NCBI GenBank assembly: GCA_018398805.1
Contig: JAGFBZ010000184.1
Coordinates: 420,073-484,072 of the forward strand
Direction of reading: 5' to 3'
Origin: Hirundichthys speculiger
Taxonomy: Eukaryota > Chordata > Actinopteri > Beloniformes > Exocoetidae
DNA length: 64,000 nt
Positions within the stretch are counted from its first letter, which is position 1. Each line of letters begins with the position of its first letter. Positions 1 through 13,156 of this stretch are shown here, one piece after another. The notes beneath the pieces were generated by a model, which saw nothing but the letters and a program-made list of their open reading frames with translations, searched no databases and was not told where the DNA came from. A program made the translations under genes and the position numbers.

Positions 1-3000
1 CTCCCTGTTCTTCCTTCCTTATTTCCCCTCATCTTCACTCCACTCCTCTTCAGTCATATTTTCCTGTCAAAATGATCACCTCAGCACCATGAACGTGTGT
101 GTTTGCAAGTGCAATTTTGTATCCGTGCGAGAAAAGATATCTGACTGGCGATTGGTCAGTGGCATGTCTGTATTAAAGATTACTCCTTGGAGACAGGGAA
201 ACGACAAACGCTGAAAGTGAATGAGTATGTGTCTGCATCCATGCTCTGTCACGTCTGTGCACTGGCATGCCTGTTTCATTGTGGGCTTGGGAGTGAGCTT
301 GTTTCAACATCTTTTTCTGTCTCTCTGTCTTTCTCTGAAGCCAATTTGCTGTCTGAGGGCCACCGCTGTGGTGAAGAGCAGTAGGCAGCCGTCCTAAGTA
401 GAGTTATGGCTGCAGGGCCGAACCTATGGTTGCTAGACCCATCCATCGAAAGCGGCCACCCTGGTAATTACTGGAGAGTTGTTGTTGTGACAATAATGAA
501 CAACATATGGGGGGGATTGGGGGAGGATTTCTGGGAAAGTGTTCTTTTTGACAGGACTGGTAACAGATGGCTGGAAGCTATTTGTCCAGCCGCAGCACTG
601 ATTAGGTGTCACCAGGAGCATACATGTGAGAGAATGACACAAAAAAGAGAGAGAGCATTTCATAAAAAAGACACTGTTTACAAGTCTGTCTTCTAATCCA
701 CTTTTTGACCCTTAGGGAGTACCTGCAATTGCCGCCTTTCCTGTTGCTTTTCTCTTCCTCTATCATCTCTTGGTAAAAACATTTCCTTTACTCAGTGAGG
801 CATTAAGTCCTTATCCAAAATTACCCATGAATACCCACTCCTTCCCTGTCTTACTCCATCTCTCCATACGGGGCATGTCATTTAACATGCCTCCAGTCAC
901 CTCTCACAGTCAGGAAGCTCATCCAGCCAGTCATTCTCCATGTCCATTGTTCCTAAATGAGTGCCATATGTGCTGTGGCCAGCACTGGTCATGAAGACAT
1001 ACACACTCACCAGCGGTGGTACCAGCTTCTATGGGTGGGTGGGAATGTGTATGATTCTCTCACACTGCTCTGCACAGTGTGTGTGTTTGAATCATTATCG
1101 AATATTTCACTGTATGAGTAATTACACGAAAGTGGCTGTTTATGTGAGGCTGGCCTGTGTGCTCTTTCAGCGTGTCTGTCCACGCACGCATGTGCCTATG
1201 GCCACAGTTGGGTGCAGCGGATGAAATGTGTGTTTCTCGGCAGGGACAGTTCGGCCATTATTATTAAACATCTGTCCGCACAACATTAATTCCCCCACTC
1301 TGACGCATCCCTCTCTGCCCGGGGATCACTTAATTGAAATCCATAATGACTCCTTCCTCTCTTCCCTGTCACAGCGAACAAAGTGAAAGAGGGGAATTTG
1401 TTTAAGAAGAAAAATGTATTTGTTCGCTCTCGTATGATATGCATACTTTTTAATTATCTAACGCAGTTTTAAAGACACACACTAGAGCTTCTGAAAAACA
1501 AAAGGCATCACAGTGACAATAATTTTGTGCATATTTCAGAATTAGGTTTATGCATTTATATGTGTAGTTTCTCTATTATGAACAAAAGTAGTCTTAAACA
1601 AAAAATAGTTTTGATCTGCACATATTACTACTGTATATATCAGATGGAAGTCTACCATTGTTTATGTAGTGTCTTTCCTCACATAAATTAAAGAAATTAG
1701 TGGTATAATAGCAAAACAAATAAGTCACACAAATGACAGCAAATTATTGACCTAATTTATATGAAAGCTAATTAGACTGAAATCTAAAAAAAAATGACAG
1801 GTTGAGCTCAAATAATGGATGATTAGAAATTATTTTAGCAAAGGGCCAACTCTGAATGATGGCAACAATAGTGAAGAATTGGTCCCAAATAAACCAGGTT
1901 CCACAAATTCTTACTAGTCATCTCTGACTTTAAACGTGACTTGTGATGTTTTGTTTATTTATCTATTTATTTCATGTGTGATTGAAATTCTGTATTTGGG
2001 TGTCTGAAGTCATTACCAACTTAAAAACTCTGAGATAACATAATCCTGTCAGTTAGTTTGGGACAGCCAAAGTCTGAAAATATGTCATTCAGTGAGCAGT
2101 TCAGATTTGAAGGGTCTAACATCACATGTTCAGATCAGAGTAAGATTATACACCTTCCACATCTTTATCTCTACCGAGTTTAACATTTTCTGCTTTTGCT
2201 GTGCCTGCTGAAGTTCAGCTCCTTTAAGTACTTTTGCTTCTCCTGCCTCTACATAGTGTGTGTGTTTGTGTGTGTGTGTATTTTTATCAGGCAGTTAGGT
2301 CAGGTGAAATAGAGGAAACAAGAAATAAAGATATAAAGTCATTTATCAATGCAATAAAACATCACATAAGTAGAATGCCCCCAGTTCTTTAAGAGAAAAG
2401 AAAGGCTGGGAATTACAGGTAAGTTTTATGACTTTTTTCAGTGTCATTTAATATAAACGCCTACAACATTTATAGTTCTGAAGACGTAAACCCAAATAGT
2501 GTGTCAGGGAGTTTTAAGAATGTAACTATTCTTAGAAACAACAGTTAAGTTGTGGTGAGAGATGCTGAAGGGAAGGATCAGAATCAGATAGAAACCCAGA
2601 AACCTCTGTGGCTAGGAACCTCTCAACATTTGCTCCAGAGGGATTTTCCTGTTTGCTGCCCCCCAAAACTGAAGCAAAATTCCGACCTTGACATCAACAG
2701 TGTTGAAGTCAAGATTCAGCAAATGTTGAGAAATATTGGGGTTTTTCAATGTAAACCTTACATAAAGAAGTAAAATGTTTTTTAAAGACAAGTAGTGTGA
2801 CAGTAAGCTAAATTTAGCTCACTGCCCACTAAACCACTGAACTGTTTTTAAAACGATTATGGGCTCTCCTCTGTATTAACCTAGCCAAACTATTCACGTT
2901 GCTCCTTCATATTTTCAGCCCAGGGCTTCTGTTACTTTTTACAGTGGCAATGCTTTGAAACCAATTTAAAGCCATCTGTACTTCTTCCTCAATCCCACCC

Positions 3001-5961
3001 CCTCCCTTCCACCTTCCTCATTCCTAATGTCATACTAATGGATAAAAACTAAGATTCTGCTGGTAAAGGAGAAATATCATGCCTTTATTATCTCACATAT
3101 ATCCAGAAAGAGAGAGGGCGGGAGAGTAATGAATTGAGCATTGTGTAAAATAGTTTAATGCAGGGGTGGTTCATCATTATTTGTGGTGGATTGCATGCAG
3201 ACAGGGGTGATCCATTAGTGTGGTCGTTCCCATCTGTGTACGGGTGTCTCAGTGTGTGCGTATGTATATGTGTGCAGGGTGTGCGTGCATGTGTGTGTTT
3301 GCGTGTCCCACCGAGAAGGACATTCGCTGCTGCCGGCCCCACTGTCAAAATGAGAGATTCATCACCACACACACACACAAAACGCACACACTTACTCACA
3401 CACATGCACAGGCTATGGTACACATGTGGCATTATTGTTCCATCATTACTCCTCTCATTTTGCTTTTCAACAATTTGTCATTTTGCTGTCTGTGTTAACA
3501 CACACAGATTCACCTGGCAGCAAGTTTTCAGGCTACACAGTCAAGCAATTCAACTTAATTTGAAAAATAAACAGACAAATAAATAGATAACATGGTGTAT
3601 TGTTTACAAGATACAAATAATTATGAAATTTGATTTTTCATTTCATCACCAGCTTGTGTGTTTGAAAAGCAATCACAACACCAATTTGAACAATGTTGAA
3701 TGAAATTAAAATGATTGCTATGACTGTGAAAATATTCCACTCTTTTATAATACATATTACACTTCCTAATCAACAGATATTAAGGTTTAACTCCGACAGT
3801 TATTAATCCTCTGGGAACCTATCTTTTTTGCTAAAAAGTTGTACATTAAAAGCTTTGTCATGAAAAAAATGAGCAAACAAATAAACCTCATGGCATTGAA
3901 AGGCTTCTAGCCTCGTTTTCAGGCTCCAGGACACGTGCCCAAGACTGGATGTCAACAACTATGGTTAAAAATTAGTTTATTGACAATTTGAGCCAGTATA
4001 CAGTGAAAAAAACAAACAAACAAAAAAAAAACTACAAACGCCATAGTTCATGTAGCCTATGGACTTTCAGCCAAAGTACGGCCATAGGAGCTGGTTGCAG
4101 GATGATTCATCCACTATTAACAGTTTTCAGTGTTTTAATGAAAATAAATAGTCGGCCTTCTTGAGACTCGGCTCTGCTGTAATTTTCTGATCAGGACAGG
4201 TCTTGCGATTTGGGACAACTGCTTGGATTTCAGGACTGTCATAAATTTTTCAGGACACCTGGTCGCCTGACTTACAGCTTATGTGAATCTGCCGGTTTAA
4301 AGCAGTTGATGCCCGTTAATGACATTGCTCTGTTAATGACATGAATCAGGCATAAAAAAACAAAACTTAAGGGGATATGAAAGATTAAAAACTCAAATAT
4401 CTCTGACCACAAGGTTGTCATCACTGATGCATTTGGTGGGAGATGCAATTCTGTCATTCACAGTCTCATGCCATAGATCCAAGTGAAAAATCTATGACTA
4501 ATCACTAACTGCATTGACAGCACATGTACAGACAGGACAGAGCAGCTCTGAACAGCAGCAGCAAAGTTTTAAAATCAGTCAGAAAGAAAGTGAGAAATAT
4601 CTTCTGTGGATGGCGGCTAGCTCATGAACTGTTGAGCATCTAGGTAGCTAAATTATTGGAGCTGTATTAGAGTCTATTTTCTGGATGTTTGCTTTTCATT
4701 CTGGATGAGAACTCAGTGGTCCCAGGTCTCCCTCCCCTGGCTAAATGTAATTCTCACGGTGCTGGACTTACTGGCTGCTTCTTCATAGCTGCCATTTACT
4801 TGTGGGGTCCCAAAGTATTTGTAGCTATTCTGAACTCACCTATGAACTTACCTTCTGATTGTTTAACTCTTTCATATCTTTCTTTCATGCCATTTGAGAG
4901 CACATATTTAGCCTGAATGGCATTCAGATACTGGTGCTGTATATCCTAGTCCAGTCAGGTGGATCAGTGTCTTGCTCAGCTTGATACAGGTTGCTACAAC
5001 TTACTATCACCCAAGCTGAGAAGGCACTTTGAAACCAGTATCCACAGGCACTCTATGTGATGATCTGGCTGAGGGGGCTCAGGTCTATGCAGAACAGCAG
5101 TGAAGACAGAGCATCTCCTGATGGTTACTTGGGCAGCTGGCTTTGAATTGGCCTCAAAAGTTGTCTTCCACAGTACCAGTCAGTATCTTAATGTTTGAAA
5201 AAAATCAAATTATTCCATCAGTCTGACTGAAATAGTATTTCAAAAATGCATGTAAACATCTTTCTCCAACTGAAATCAAAATTCTTGTAGTTGGATTTAA
5301 ACACCCAGATAATGCTGCTCAAATCCAGCTAATCATCAATGTAGACTCTCAACAGGACTGAAATTGGCCAACGCATTCTGCTCACGCTCCACTGTGTCTG
5401 CCTTGGGCTTTGACCTGGAAGTACTGGAAGAAACTGGTATGGAGAAATGCAGAGAAGAAAATAATAATTAAAGTGTACAGGATGTTGTTTTTTTGTGTGG
5501 CATAATAGGTCATCCAGAAAAGCCCAATGCTAACAAGCTGAAAGCAGGCAAACATTACCTATAGTGTTGGAATGTGACATACTTTGGTCTGTAAATTGAT
5601 TTCCTTCAAGTACATGTATATTGGAACAAAGAAGGGAGTCCAGTTAAACGCCACAGTCAACTACTGCTGTAACGTGACTAAACATGTGCATGCCGATGTA
5701 CTGAGTGAGTTTTTGATCAAGACTTTTATTGTTGAATCACCACTGAGTCGTTGGCTTTCTTGTAGTCAATCCAGGTGGTGCATGGATTCTTTCTAACAGC
5801 AGAAGGAGGTCCAACTAGGAACAACTGTGTACCTGATTAACTGAGTATATAGCACCATTTTAACTTTCTCTGGGTTCCACAGAAGGCTTTACAACATGGT
5901 TCTCATTCACCCACACAGTACTATGTAATCATAAAACACTTTATGAGACGGACAACTTCCA
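1..5961. other. Non-coding stretch, no gene seen
   Basis: No reading frame here looks like a real gene; all are short, lack recognisable domains and often run through CA/TG tracts (for example around 3240-3420). The DNA is AT-rich between about 1440 and 2500 and around 3600-4400. One compact block (1240-1440) is listed separately as a possible conserved element. Two sections (about 2550-2770 and 3890-4270) might be old repeats, but I cannot assign them to a family. Confidence 0.6.
1240..1440. promoter_or_regulatory. Candidate conserved non-coding element
   Basis: A balanced-composition, non-repetitive block within AT-rich sequence. It contains several homeodomain-type cores (ATTA/TAAT, ACTTAATTGA) and no coding frame. 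It resembles vertebrate developmental enhancers in texture only. Conservation cannot be judged from a single sequence, so this is an inference that needs cross-species alignment. Confidence 0.2.
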
Positions 5962-6105
5962 ATTTGGCTGTTCAGGGTCACCACAGTGGAACGAACCACA
6001 TGAGAAGTTTTACGCTGGATGCCTTTCCTGATGCAACCTGGATTCAAACCCAGGACCTTTCATATGATAGGCAACAGCAATACCAATAAACCACCAGATG
6101 GTGCA
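5962..6105 (-). repeat. tRNA-derived SINE copy (reverse)
   Basis: Read on the minus strand, this shows a tRNA-like head with a B-box-like GGTTTGAATCC, then a body resembling 'GTAAAACTT' and a tail reading 'CTGTGGTGACCCTGAACAG'. The same order of motifs occurs in the plus-strand copies at 51345-51478 and 54968-55135, so the three are one family. The plus-strand side ends next to an A-run (about 6106-6117). The family name is not assigned. Confidence 0.6.
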
Positions 6106-6680
6106 AGAAAAAAAAAATCTGGCCAGATGAAGAAGAGTAGACCATCACATAATGTGCAGTATGTGATTATAATACAGAGTTAACATAGTATATCACACTT
6201 CACAGGCAACTCAGGTCACACAATAGAAACCAAAGCACTGAGACTGGAATTGATACATTTAAAGTGGACATAAAAAATTGGCATTTCCACCTGTTTAGAA
6301 TGACTTGAGAATGATAAAGATGATGATAAATAGGATGATGCTGAGTCTTCTGATTGGTTGAATTTCCATAAATCTTAGGTAAGAGTCCATCTAACACAAC
6401 TCCTCTTGCCTAGTCAGAAACACAAAGCTTCAAAACAAACTACAATAAACCAAACTTTGAGAGATTATTTACATTTTCAAGACTGATGAGGCCATAAATT
6501 TGTCCACCCATGTTTAGCCAGAGTTGGATCTGGAGCACAAAAGTTGCGTTTGTTAATTAGCCTATTTTATTTGAATTGGAAATATAAAATTTTGAATTGT
6601 GGACTTAATTGGAATGAATTGAATTGGATTATAAATCAGAATTAACTGCATTTTATTAACTGTACTTTATTTAACTGTGT

Positions 6681-6699
6681 ACACACACACACACACACA
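6681..6699. repeat. (AC)n microsatellite
   Basis: About nine to ten uninterrupted AC units, followed by imperfect CA repeats to about 6715. Confidence 0.9.
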
Positions 6700-7043
6700 A
6701 ACACACACAAACATATAAACATCTACTTATTTTAAGGAAAACCTTCTTTGTTTTTTCTTTTCTTTTTTTTTTTTTTTTTTTGCAAAATTGCAGAGGAAAA
6801 GTCCAGTCCATATTCATGAGAGGGTGACATCTTTCTGTGTAACATTTTACCACTTACACTTCACTTGTTCCTTTCTTCTTTTCATCTGCCCCTACCCATT
6901 TGCTGTACTGTTCATCTTTAGCTCTGTTTTGTGTCTGTCTGGTATCACTCTCAAGCATTATCTAGGCCTGTCTCTTTCTGATTTTTTCTTTGACATTAAC
7001 CTCTTGCTTTTTTTTTTTTTTTTTTTGCCTCTTGTTGTTTCTT

Positions 7044-8032
7044 TTCCTTCTTGAAGCTAATTCAAACAGATCAGTGTGTGGGTGCAAAAAACACGTTTCT
7101 CCAGTTAAACTCAGACAAAACTGAAATCATTGTCTGTGGCCCACAGAAGCAAAGAGAAAGGGTTATTAGTCACCTTGAGACTCTCTCTATAGAACCTAAA
7201 AATCAGGTCCGAAATGTAGGGGTAATATTGTATTCAGACTTGAACTTTAATAGCCACATTAAAGCAATAACATCAGCAGCTTTTCACCCACTTAAAAACA
7301 TCACCAGAATCAAAGGAATAGTGTCTAAACCAGATTTAAAAAGACTAATCCATGCGTTCGTCTCTACCAGGTTAGACTACTGTAACGGCCTGCTCACTGG
7401 GTTCTCTAGACAAACTGTAAGACAGCTGCAGCACATCCAGAATGCTGCTGCATGAGTCCTGACTAGAACCAGGAAATACGACCATATTAGTCCAGTCCTG
7501 AGGTCTCTGGCTTCCTGTCACTCAGAGAATAGACTTTAAAACAGCACTGCTTGTGTACAAGTCTCTTCATGGTCTAGCCCAAAGTCCTGACATGTTAGAG
7601 CCATATGAACCAACCTGGACTCTGAGAACCTCAGGGAGTGGTCTCCTGCTGGTGCCCAGAGTCAGGACAAAGCAAGGTGAAGCTGCATTTCAGTTTTATG
7701 TTCCTAAAATCTGGAACAGTCTTCCAGAAGATGTGAGACAGACCTGAACTCTGACAATGTTCAAATCCAGGCTGAAAACAGTTCTGTTTAGATGTGCATA
7801 TGACAACTGAAAAAATGTTATCTGCACTCTTCATTTTTAATTAAATTTATTATTTTATCTGGACTCTTCATTCGAAAATAATTTTTAATGTAATTTATTA
7901 ACAATTATTTTTTATGCTCTTATGATTTATGGAATGATTCTTTGTTTCTTCTTGTAATTTTATGTATCTGTAAAGCACTTTAAATTGCCTTGTGTATGAA
8001 ATGTGCTCTATAAATAAACATACATTGCCTAA
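7044..8032 (+). pseudogene. 5'-truncated L2-like LINE: RT C-terminus and 3' UTR
   Basis: The translation matches the C-terminal part of the ORF2 reverse transcriptase of teleost L2-clade LINEs: 'LNSDKTEIIVCGP' near 7105, 'VRNVGVILYSDLNF' near 7207, 'IHAFVSTRLDYCNGLL' near 7350, then 'YKSLHGLA' near 7556 and 'KIWNSLPEDVR' near 7708. The frame is broken by a TGA at 7453-7455 (an expected arginine) and by a frameshift between about 7530 and 7555. Coding similarity runs to about 7811 and is followed by a 3' UTR ending in a GTGCTCTATAAATAAA-type tail near 8020. The 5' end abuts a T-run at 7010-7026. The copy is a dead-on-arrival retroposition product, since the catalytic palm (YxDD) is absent. Confidence 0.85.
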
Positions 8033-8035
8033 TAG

Positions 8036-10790
8036 CTCTGCCTCACACGTCCATCAGTTAAAACCTAAAAGATGTGTTCCATGTAACCGTATGTGCAGAC
8101 TTACAACCTCTCATATGGACCTGACATGGACATTAAGTATATATTTTTGATTTCTGCAAACCCAGAAAGTCCTGCTTTGATATAAGTCTTGAAACACCTT
8201 ACCAATGGAATTAGCCTGGGATGGCTGTTCTTGTTCCACCTTTCCTGAAGCACAGCTTTGACACATTTCCAAGGGTCCCATCTGCTTTAAGCTATGGTTA
8301 AATTCTGAACATGTAGACACTCTTTAACTTATGAGTGAAATATAACAAAGCTTTTGCATGCCTATGTGCACACATTTCCCCTGTCACTATAGGAGCAGGT
8401 CTATTTGTCTTTGCACACAGCTAATTGGCTGGACCATGAAAGAGACAGGCTGGAGAGGTGGCCAGTCCTGACAGTGAGTGTGTGAGTGACTGTGTCAGAT
8501 GTCCTCTGGCACGCCTCAGAGAGCTAATCATAACCACACTGCAGAGATTAATGAAGTCAAGAGCAATCAGCCCTGACACACAAACAGGGACACACACATG
8601 CACACACACTCAGTTATATGCACACGCATGAGAACACATAGTGGTTCTGGCTCAGATACATTGGACCTTGTTTAGCTGAGGCTAAACATGTGACTTAATG
8701 ATTAATTGAATCTCTTCTTATGTGAACATCTGTACCTACATATGTTGTTGTTGTTATCAAAGCTCCTTTTTGCATGTTTGCTTAACTCTGCAGAAAAAGT
8801 TTTTTTCTTTTATGATGAAATACCCCTTTATATCGAAATATGAAGTAAATTATAAAAGCATTGATTTACTTTTATGTTTTTTTTTGTGTTTGTTTTGTTT
8901 TGTTTGTTTTTGCATACACACAATGGGGTGGATCTCCCTGGCAAGCAATATCTATCAAAGTACTAGTCAGTGTAAAACATCTGAGATTCTAACTAAAACA
9001 ATCAGTAACTGGCCAGCTTTGGACGTCAGACAGGCGGTCACGTCATTGGACTAGTTACTTCTCTTTATGCCTGGAGATTCCCTTCTCATTGAATCTCCCC
9101 AAGTCTTATCACATCCTTATCCTTTTCAAAGGCTGGCTATAGATCTAACCTTGAGGGTAACAAGAACACACCACAATATCCAGATCCTTCTCCCAGTTTT
9201 TATGTGCTATGATGACATCATCCACATGGATTTAAATAACATCTGGTGGTTTTTTTTTTTTTTTTTTACAAAAGGTTATTCTATTTGTCATGGAGAAGAC
9301 CATTGAGAGTTTTACATCACTGCTTAAGTTTGTAATATCCACCAGAAAGCTGAGTCACTCCAGATGTTGTTGTGGTGGATACAAGCCCATTGCCACGATT
9401 ATTGCTGAGGTTATTTTTGTTTCTGTAGGTATGTTCAGGTGACATTGTGAGATAGTCTGTGGTAATGCATTCATTATGGTAGCCTAAAAAAAAAAGATGA
9501 ATATATGAAGAATATAAGAAGATGGTAACAAAAAGGGGCATGTGAGGAGAGAAAATTATTTTGCAACAAATGTAAGAATGAAAATGTACGACGTCAACGA
9601 CTCAGTCTTTCAGTGTATTTATTTTCTGAAACACTGTGTGATGACCATTGGTGATCACATGAAACTAGCTTTTAAACAGCCTTTGCTTTTCAATGTGAAG
9701 TTGATAGTTGCCAGTGACCATGCAATAACATGCATGAACAAACTTGCATTTAGAGATCATCAAGTGTGACCAAGGACCTTTGACTGAGTTTGGCCTCCTG
9801 GCCACTTTACTCAATGATGTTATTGTTTACTTACTTCTGTTCATGGCTAAATGACTCCTGTGACTGGACTTCTACTCTAATATATAAGTCAGCACCAAAA
9901 TCTTTGCCATGCTTAGTTATAAACAAAATAAGAAATAAAGAGATGCACATTCAAAAGAAATAATAATTAGAAGAAGAGTCTCACCCACTCACCCCTCATA
10001 GAAATAAAAGATTTCATATAAAACCTAATAATTACAAACTTAAAGGGATGATGATCAGTATGGTGTATAAATATAAAGAGCTTTTTTTTTTTTAAAGACC
10101 CCATCAGTTTATTATCAGTTCATTGTGTGGCTAGCTTCTCTTTTTAGTTGCATTCCCATTAGTAACTAGAAGAAAGCAGAATAATGTATAAACTATAGTC
10201 ATACTACTATGATGGACTTTCTTTATTTAATTCATTACACCTTTACCCAACCCAGTCGCATGCACACATAGCCTCATTCATCACGGAACCAATCTTACAA
10301 ATAAATAGTAATCAGTTCTGACTACAGGTGAATGGCCAGGCCAAATAGCCTTTCATTGTGTGTATGCACATGTGTGTGTTAGTGCTTTGTTGTCTAAAAG
10401 GATTTAGAAAGATGGCAGAGCAAGTCTGCACTTTGAAAAGTAGCCTTTGTTTCTCATTTCTGTTTACATATTATTATCTGATTAGTTAAAAAGAACTAAC
10501 TATTTTCTGACTATTTTCTAGACTATTTTTCTTGAATTATTTGTCATTATTGGTTGTTGTTGTTTTGTACACCTTTAAATTGATTGAGTACACGAAAATG
10601 AACAATGTGCATCACAGTTGTCACAAAAATCATAATAACCATTTTTAAAAAATTCACTTTTTGTACTTTGTATGTATAAATAGGACTTCCTGAAAAGCAG
10701 GATAGATAATGAACGGTATATACTGATTAAAAACCAAAACAGGCTTCAATCGTAAAATTGTGAATGCAAATAACTCAAAACAACCAACTC
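8036..10790. other. Non-coding stretch, no gene seen
   Basis: No gene or clear repeat beyond homopolymer runs (T-run at about 9250-9266, T-run at 10082-10093) and short CA/TG tracts. The 8450-8590 block is non-repetitive and moderately GC and might be regulatory. Frames of 60-110 codons here look like chance. Confidence 0.55.
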
Positions 10791-11102
10791 AGTTCAGTTT
10801 AGCTTTATTTATATAGCATCTTTTATAATACACATTGCCTCTAGGTACTTTTGAGATACCCAAGCAAATATTATTATCAATAACTTATATCATTAAGTTA
10901 AGATTTAAAAATCTCCCCTAGAAATAGAAAAACCTTTAAGCCAAACAGTGGTAAGATAAAACTCCCCTTTAAGAGGGAAGACACCTTGACCAGGACCTGG
11001 CTCACAAGGGGGAACCTTCCTGCCAGCCAGGTAAGAGGATGGAGGACAAAAAGAGGAGAGGCCCAGATATTTTGGCAATATTATATAGGAGAAAATATAT
11101 TA

Positions 11103-11579
11103 CAGTAATCCCCCACACTTTCGCAGTCTCAGTACATCGCGGAAGTTTCAAAAATATTCATAGAAAAAAAATATTCGAAAAAAAAATTGAAAAAAAAATT
11201 CAAACGAAACGCGCGAGGCTGAAGCGAAAAACATCACATCAAAAACGAGTCTCGGTAAGCAACAAGAGCCGACACGGGAGGCCTACATGAACGAATATCG
11301 AGGCCTGTGATTGGCTACTACGACGGGCATTACTATGCCGTCGGTTGTTTGTACGCTGATTGGCTGACACGCATCCCAGCACCTCCCATCTCTTGCTCTC
11401 GTCAGCTATGCACAGAGGAGAGATCGTCAAAGTGAGTGTACCTTCTGTAGATTTTGCGTTCGCGTGTACATGTATACTGTATGTACATATACATGTACAT
11501 GTACATCCACATCGTGGTTTTCACCATTTGCGGGGGGGGGTCACAGCCCTCATTTACCGCGAAGTTTGGGGGATTATTG
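11103..11579. mobile_element. Non-autonomous pogo/Tigger-like MITE (477 bp)
   Basis: Terminal inverted repeats are visible: the left end starts CAGTAATCCCCCACACTT and the reverse complement of the right end starts CAATAATCCCCCAAACTT. Both are followed by a CGC(A/G)G motif. The element is flanked on each side by TA (11101-11102 and 11580-11581), as expected for Tc1/mariner/pogo target duplication. No transposase is encoded. It interrupts the minus-strand LINE, so it is the younger of the two. Assignment to the pogo/Tigger group is from TIR style. Confidence 0.75.
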
Positions 11580-12114
11580 TACTTGCAATTATCCGTTGGC
11601 TGGAGAACTAAGAATTATATGTACTGGTACATTGTTAGTACAAACACTACAGATATGACTATATAAACAGGTGTAGGTAGCATCTAAATTAACTATGGAT
11701 ACAGCTGAAGGAAGAAGAGAAAAGTAGACGAGAGAAGAGGGATGAGGACACTACTCAGCGGATCATGTTAATGTCCCCCTGCAGCGTAGGCCTATAGCAG
11801 CATAGCTATGTTTCAGATGAGCCTGCTCTCGTCTTGGCTTCAGCCATTCCTATAACTTGAGCCATGGCTTGCGGCCCTAACACACTATTGTTTAGACTAA
11901 CTAAGTTAGAGTCATCCAACTATGCGCTAAACCAAATAGGAAATCTGACAACTCAGACAGAAACTCTCGATAAGCACCAGCAGGGGGCCTGGTACAGTAG
12001 CACTGACATAATTTTTTTTTCTGATTTCTGGCTCGGGATGGTTAAGACGTGAGGGTTTTGAAAGGTTTTTAGTTACTACTTAAAGTCTGGACTTACAGAT
12101 GGCCGCCACTCCTT

Positions 12115-12325
12115 CCGCCTCAGGCCCATGCTCTGAGGAATGTGATAGTTAACATAACCAGACGGTGTCGACTCATTGAAACTAACATATACTCTTCATC
12201 CTGTAGCCATGTCTTTGATAAACAGAAGACATCTCTCCAAGCCTCAATAAATAGATCGCTGACAAACAGACACCTATAAGAGCCTAGAGATCTTATATTT
12301 AGCAGTCCAGATCTGATTTTTCAAT
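12115..12325 (-). pseudogene. LINE ORF2 endonuclease (APE) remnant
   Basis: On the minus strand the translation includes 'LLNIRSLRLL' (about 12280-12310) and, further along, 'YVSFNESTPSGYVNYHIP' (about 12135-12190). These match the start of the apurinic-endonuclease-like domain of L2/CR1-group LINE ORF2. In intact elements this domain nicks the target DNA. Stops and frameshifts between the two islands show it is dead. It belongs to the element at 10795-13530. Confidence 0.65.
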
Positions 12326-12973
12326 CTTTTGACAGTATTTATTTATTTTTAGGTTGTTTTGTTTAACAACTCTGTCACGTCACACTTGGTAGACTTTTGG
12401 AGGACAGAATCGATGCTAATTCTATATTTTTGGTCAGTGCCATGTTAGAATTACCAATTACAAAATTAATTCCTATATTTTTACTGGGTGGAGGCAGTCC
12501 TGGAGAAGCAGCAGAGAAGCATGTAACACTACAGCTCTGCATCCTGGCCTCGACCCTGCATTGTCATTGCATTACATTATAAAATGAGCCAAATTACTAG
12601 AAATAAGAGCTGCACTATCCCAGGTGGGGTGAATGTCAATAAGACCAACCTTTCCTCAAAACATCTACCAATTGTCAATAAAGGTCACGTTGTTTTCTGG
12701 ACACCACCAAGACGACCAGTGACAGAGTGATGGCATGTGGCTAAACATATCATCGCTGGTCCAATGAGGAAGAGGACCAGAGAAAGCTACAGAGTCAGAC
12801 ATGCCTTTTTGTGTAGTTACACACTGACTCAATTTTAAGTTTAATGACTTCTGACTGCCGTGTCATGAGTACCGACATGTATACACTGACATGTACACCT
12901 TACTGTACTCACAATTACACTTGCCAGCAGTTTTAAATTTGCCTCAATGTCACCTGCTCTCGCCCGTGGAATA

Positions 12974-13156
12974 CTACCTCACTATAGTTTCTGCAGTTGG
13001 CTTCACATGTCTCAAAATAGGGTCGCCAACCACCGAGGTCAGTCTCTCAGCAGTTGTGTCACTGAGTGGGCAAAAAATGGTTGGAGACTTGAAGTGGGTG
13101 GTGGTGATCCACTGGCCTTTGTTTGGGGCTCTGCTGCCCTTTGAACCATCACCCAA
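12974..13156 (-). pseudogene. LINE ORF1 esterase-like domain remnant
   Basis: Minus-strand frame with 'LTSVVGDPILRHVKP', which resembles the 'VVGDSI(I/L)RHV' block at the start of the SGNH-esterase-like domain in ORF1 of some L2/CR1-group fish LINEs. The serine that should follow GD is a proline (or changed) here, so the catalytic nucleophile is lost. The frame stops soon after, at about 12974. It is the 5' part of the same minus-strand element as the endonuclease remnant downstream. Confidence 0.55.

Noticed and set aside
2552..2773. 73-codon frame with normal composition
   Set aside because: Short, isolated, no ATG at its start and no recognisable similarity.
3158..3586. 142-codon plus-strand frame (and overlapping frames on both strands)
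   Set aside because: Runs through CA/TG tracts, rich in Cys/Val/His/Thr, with no domain; opposing frames are equally open, which points to low complexity.
5962..6105. Genuine tRNA gene
   Set aside because: The tRNA-like B box is followed by a SINE body and shares this with two other copies; no cloverleaf is supported.
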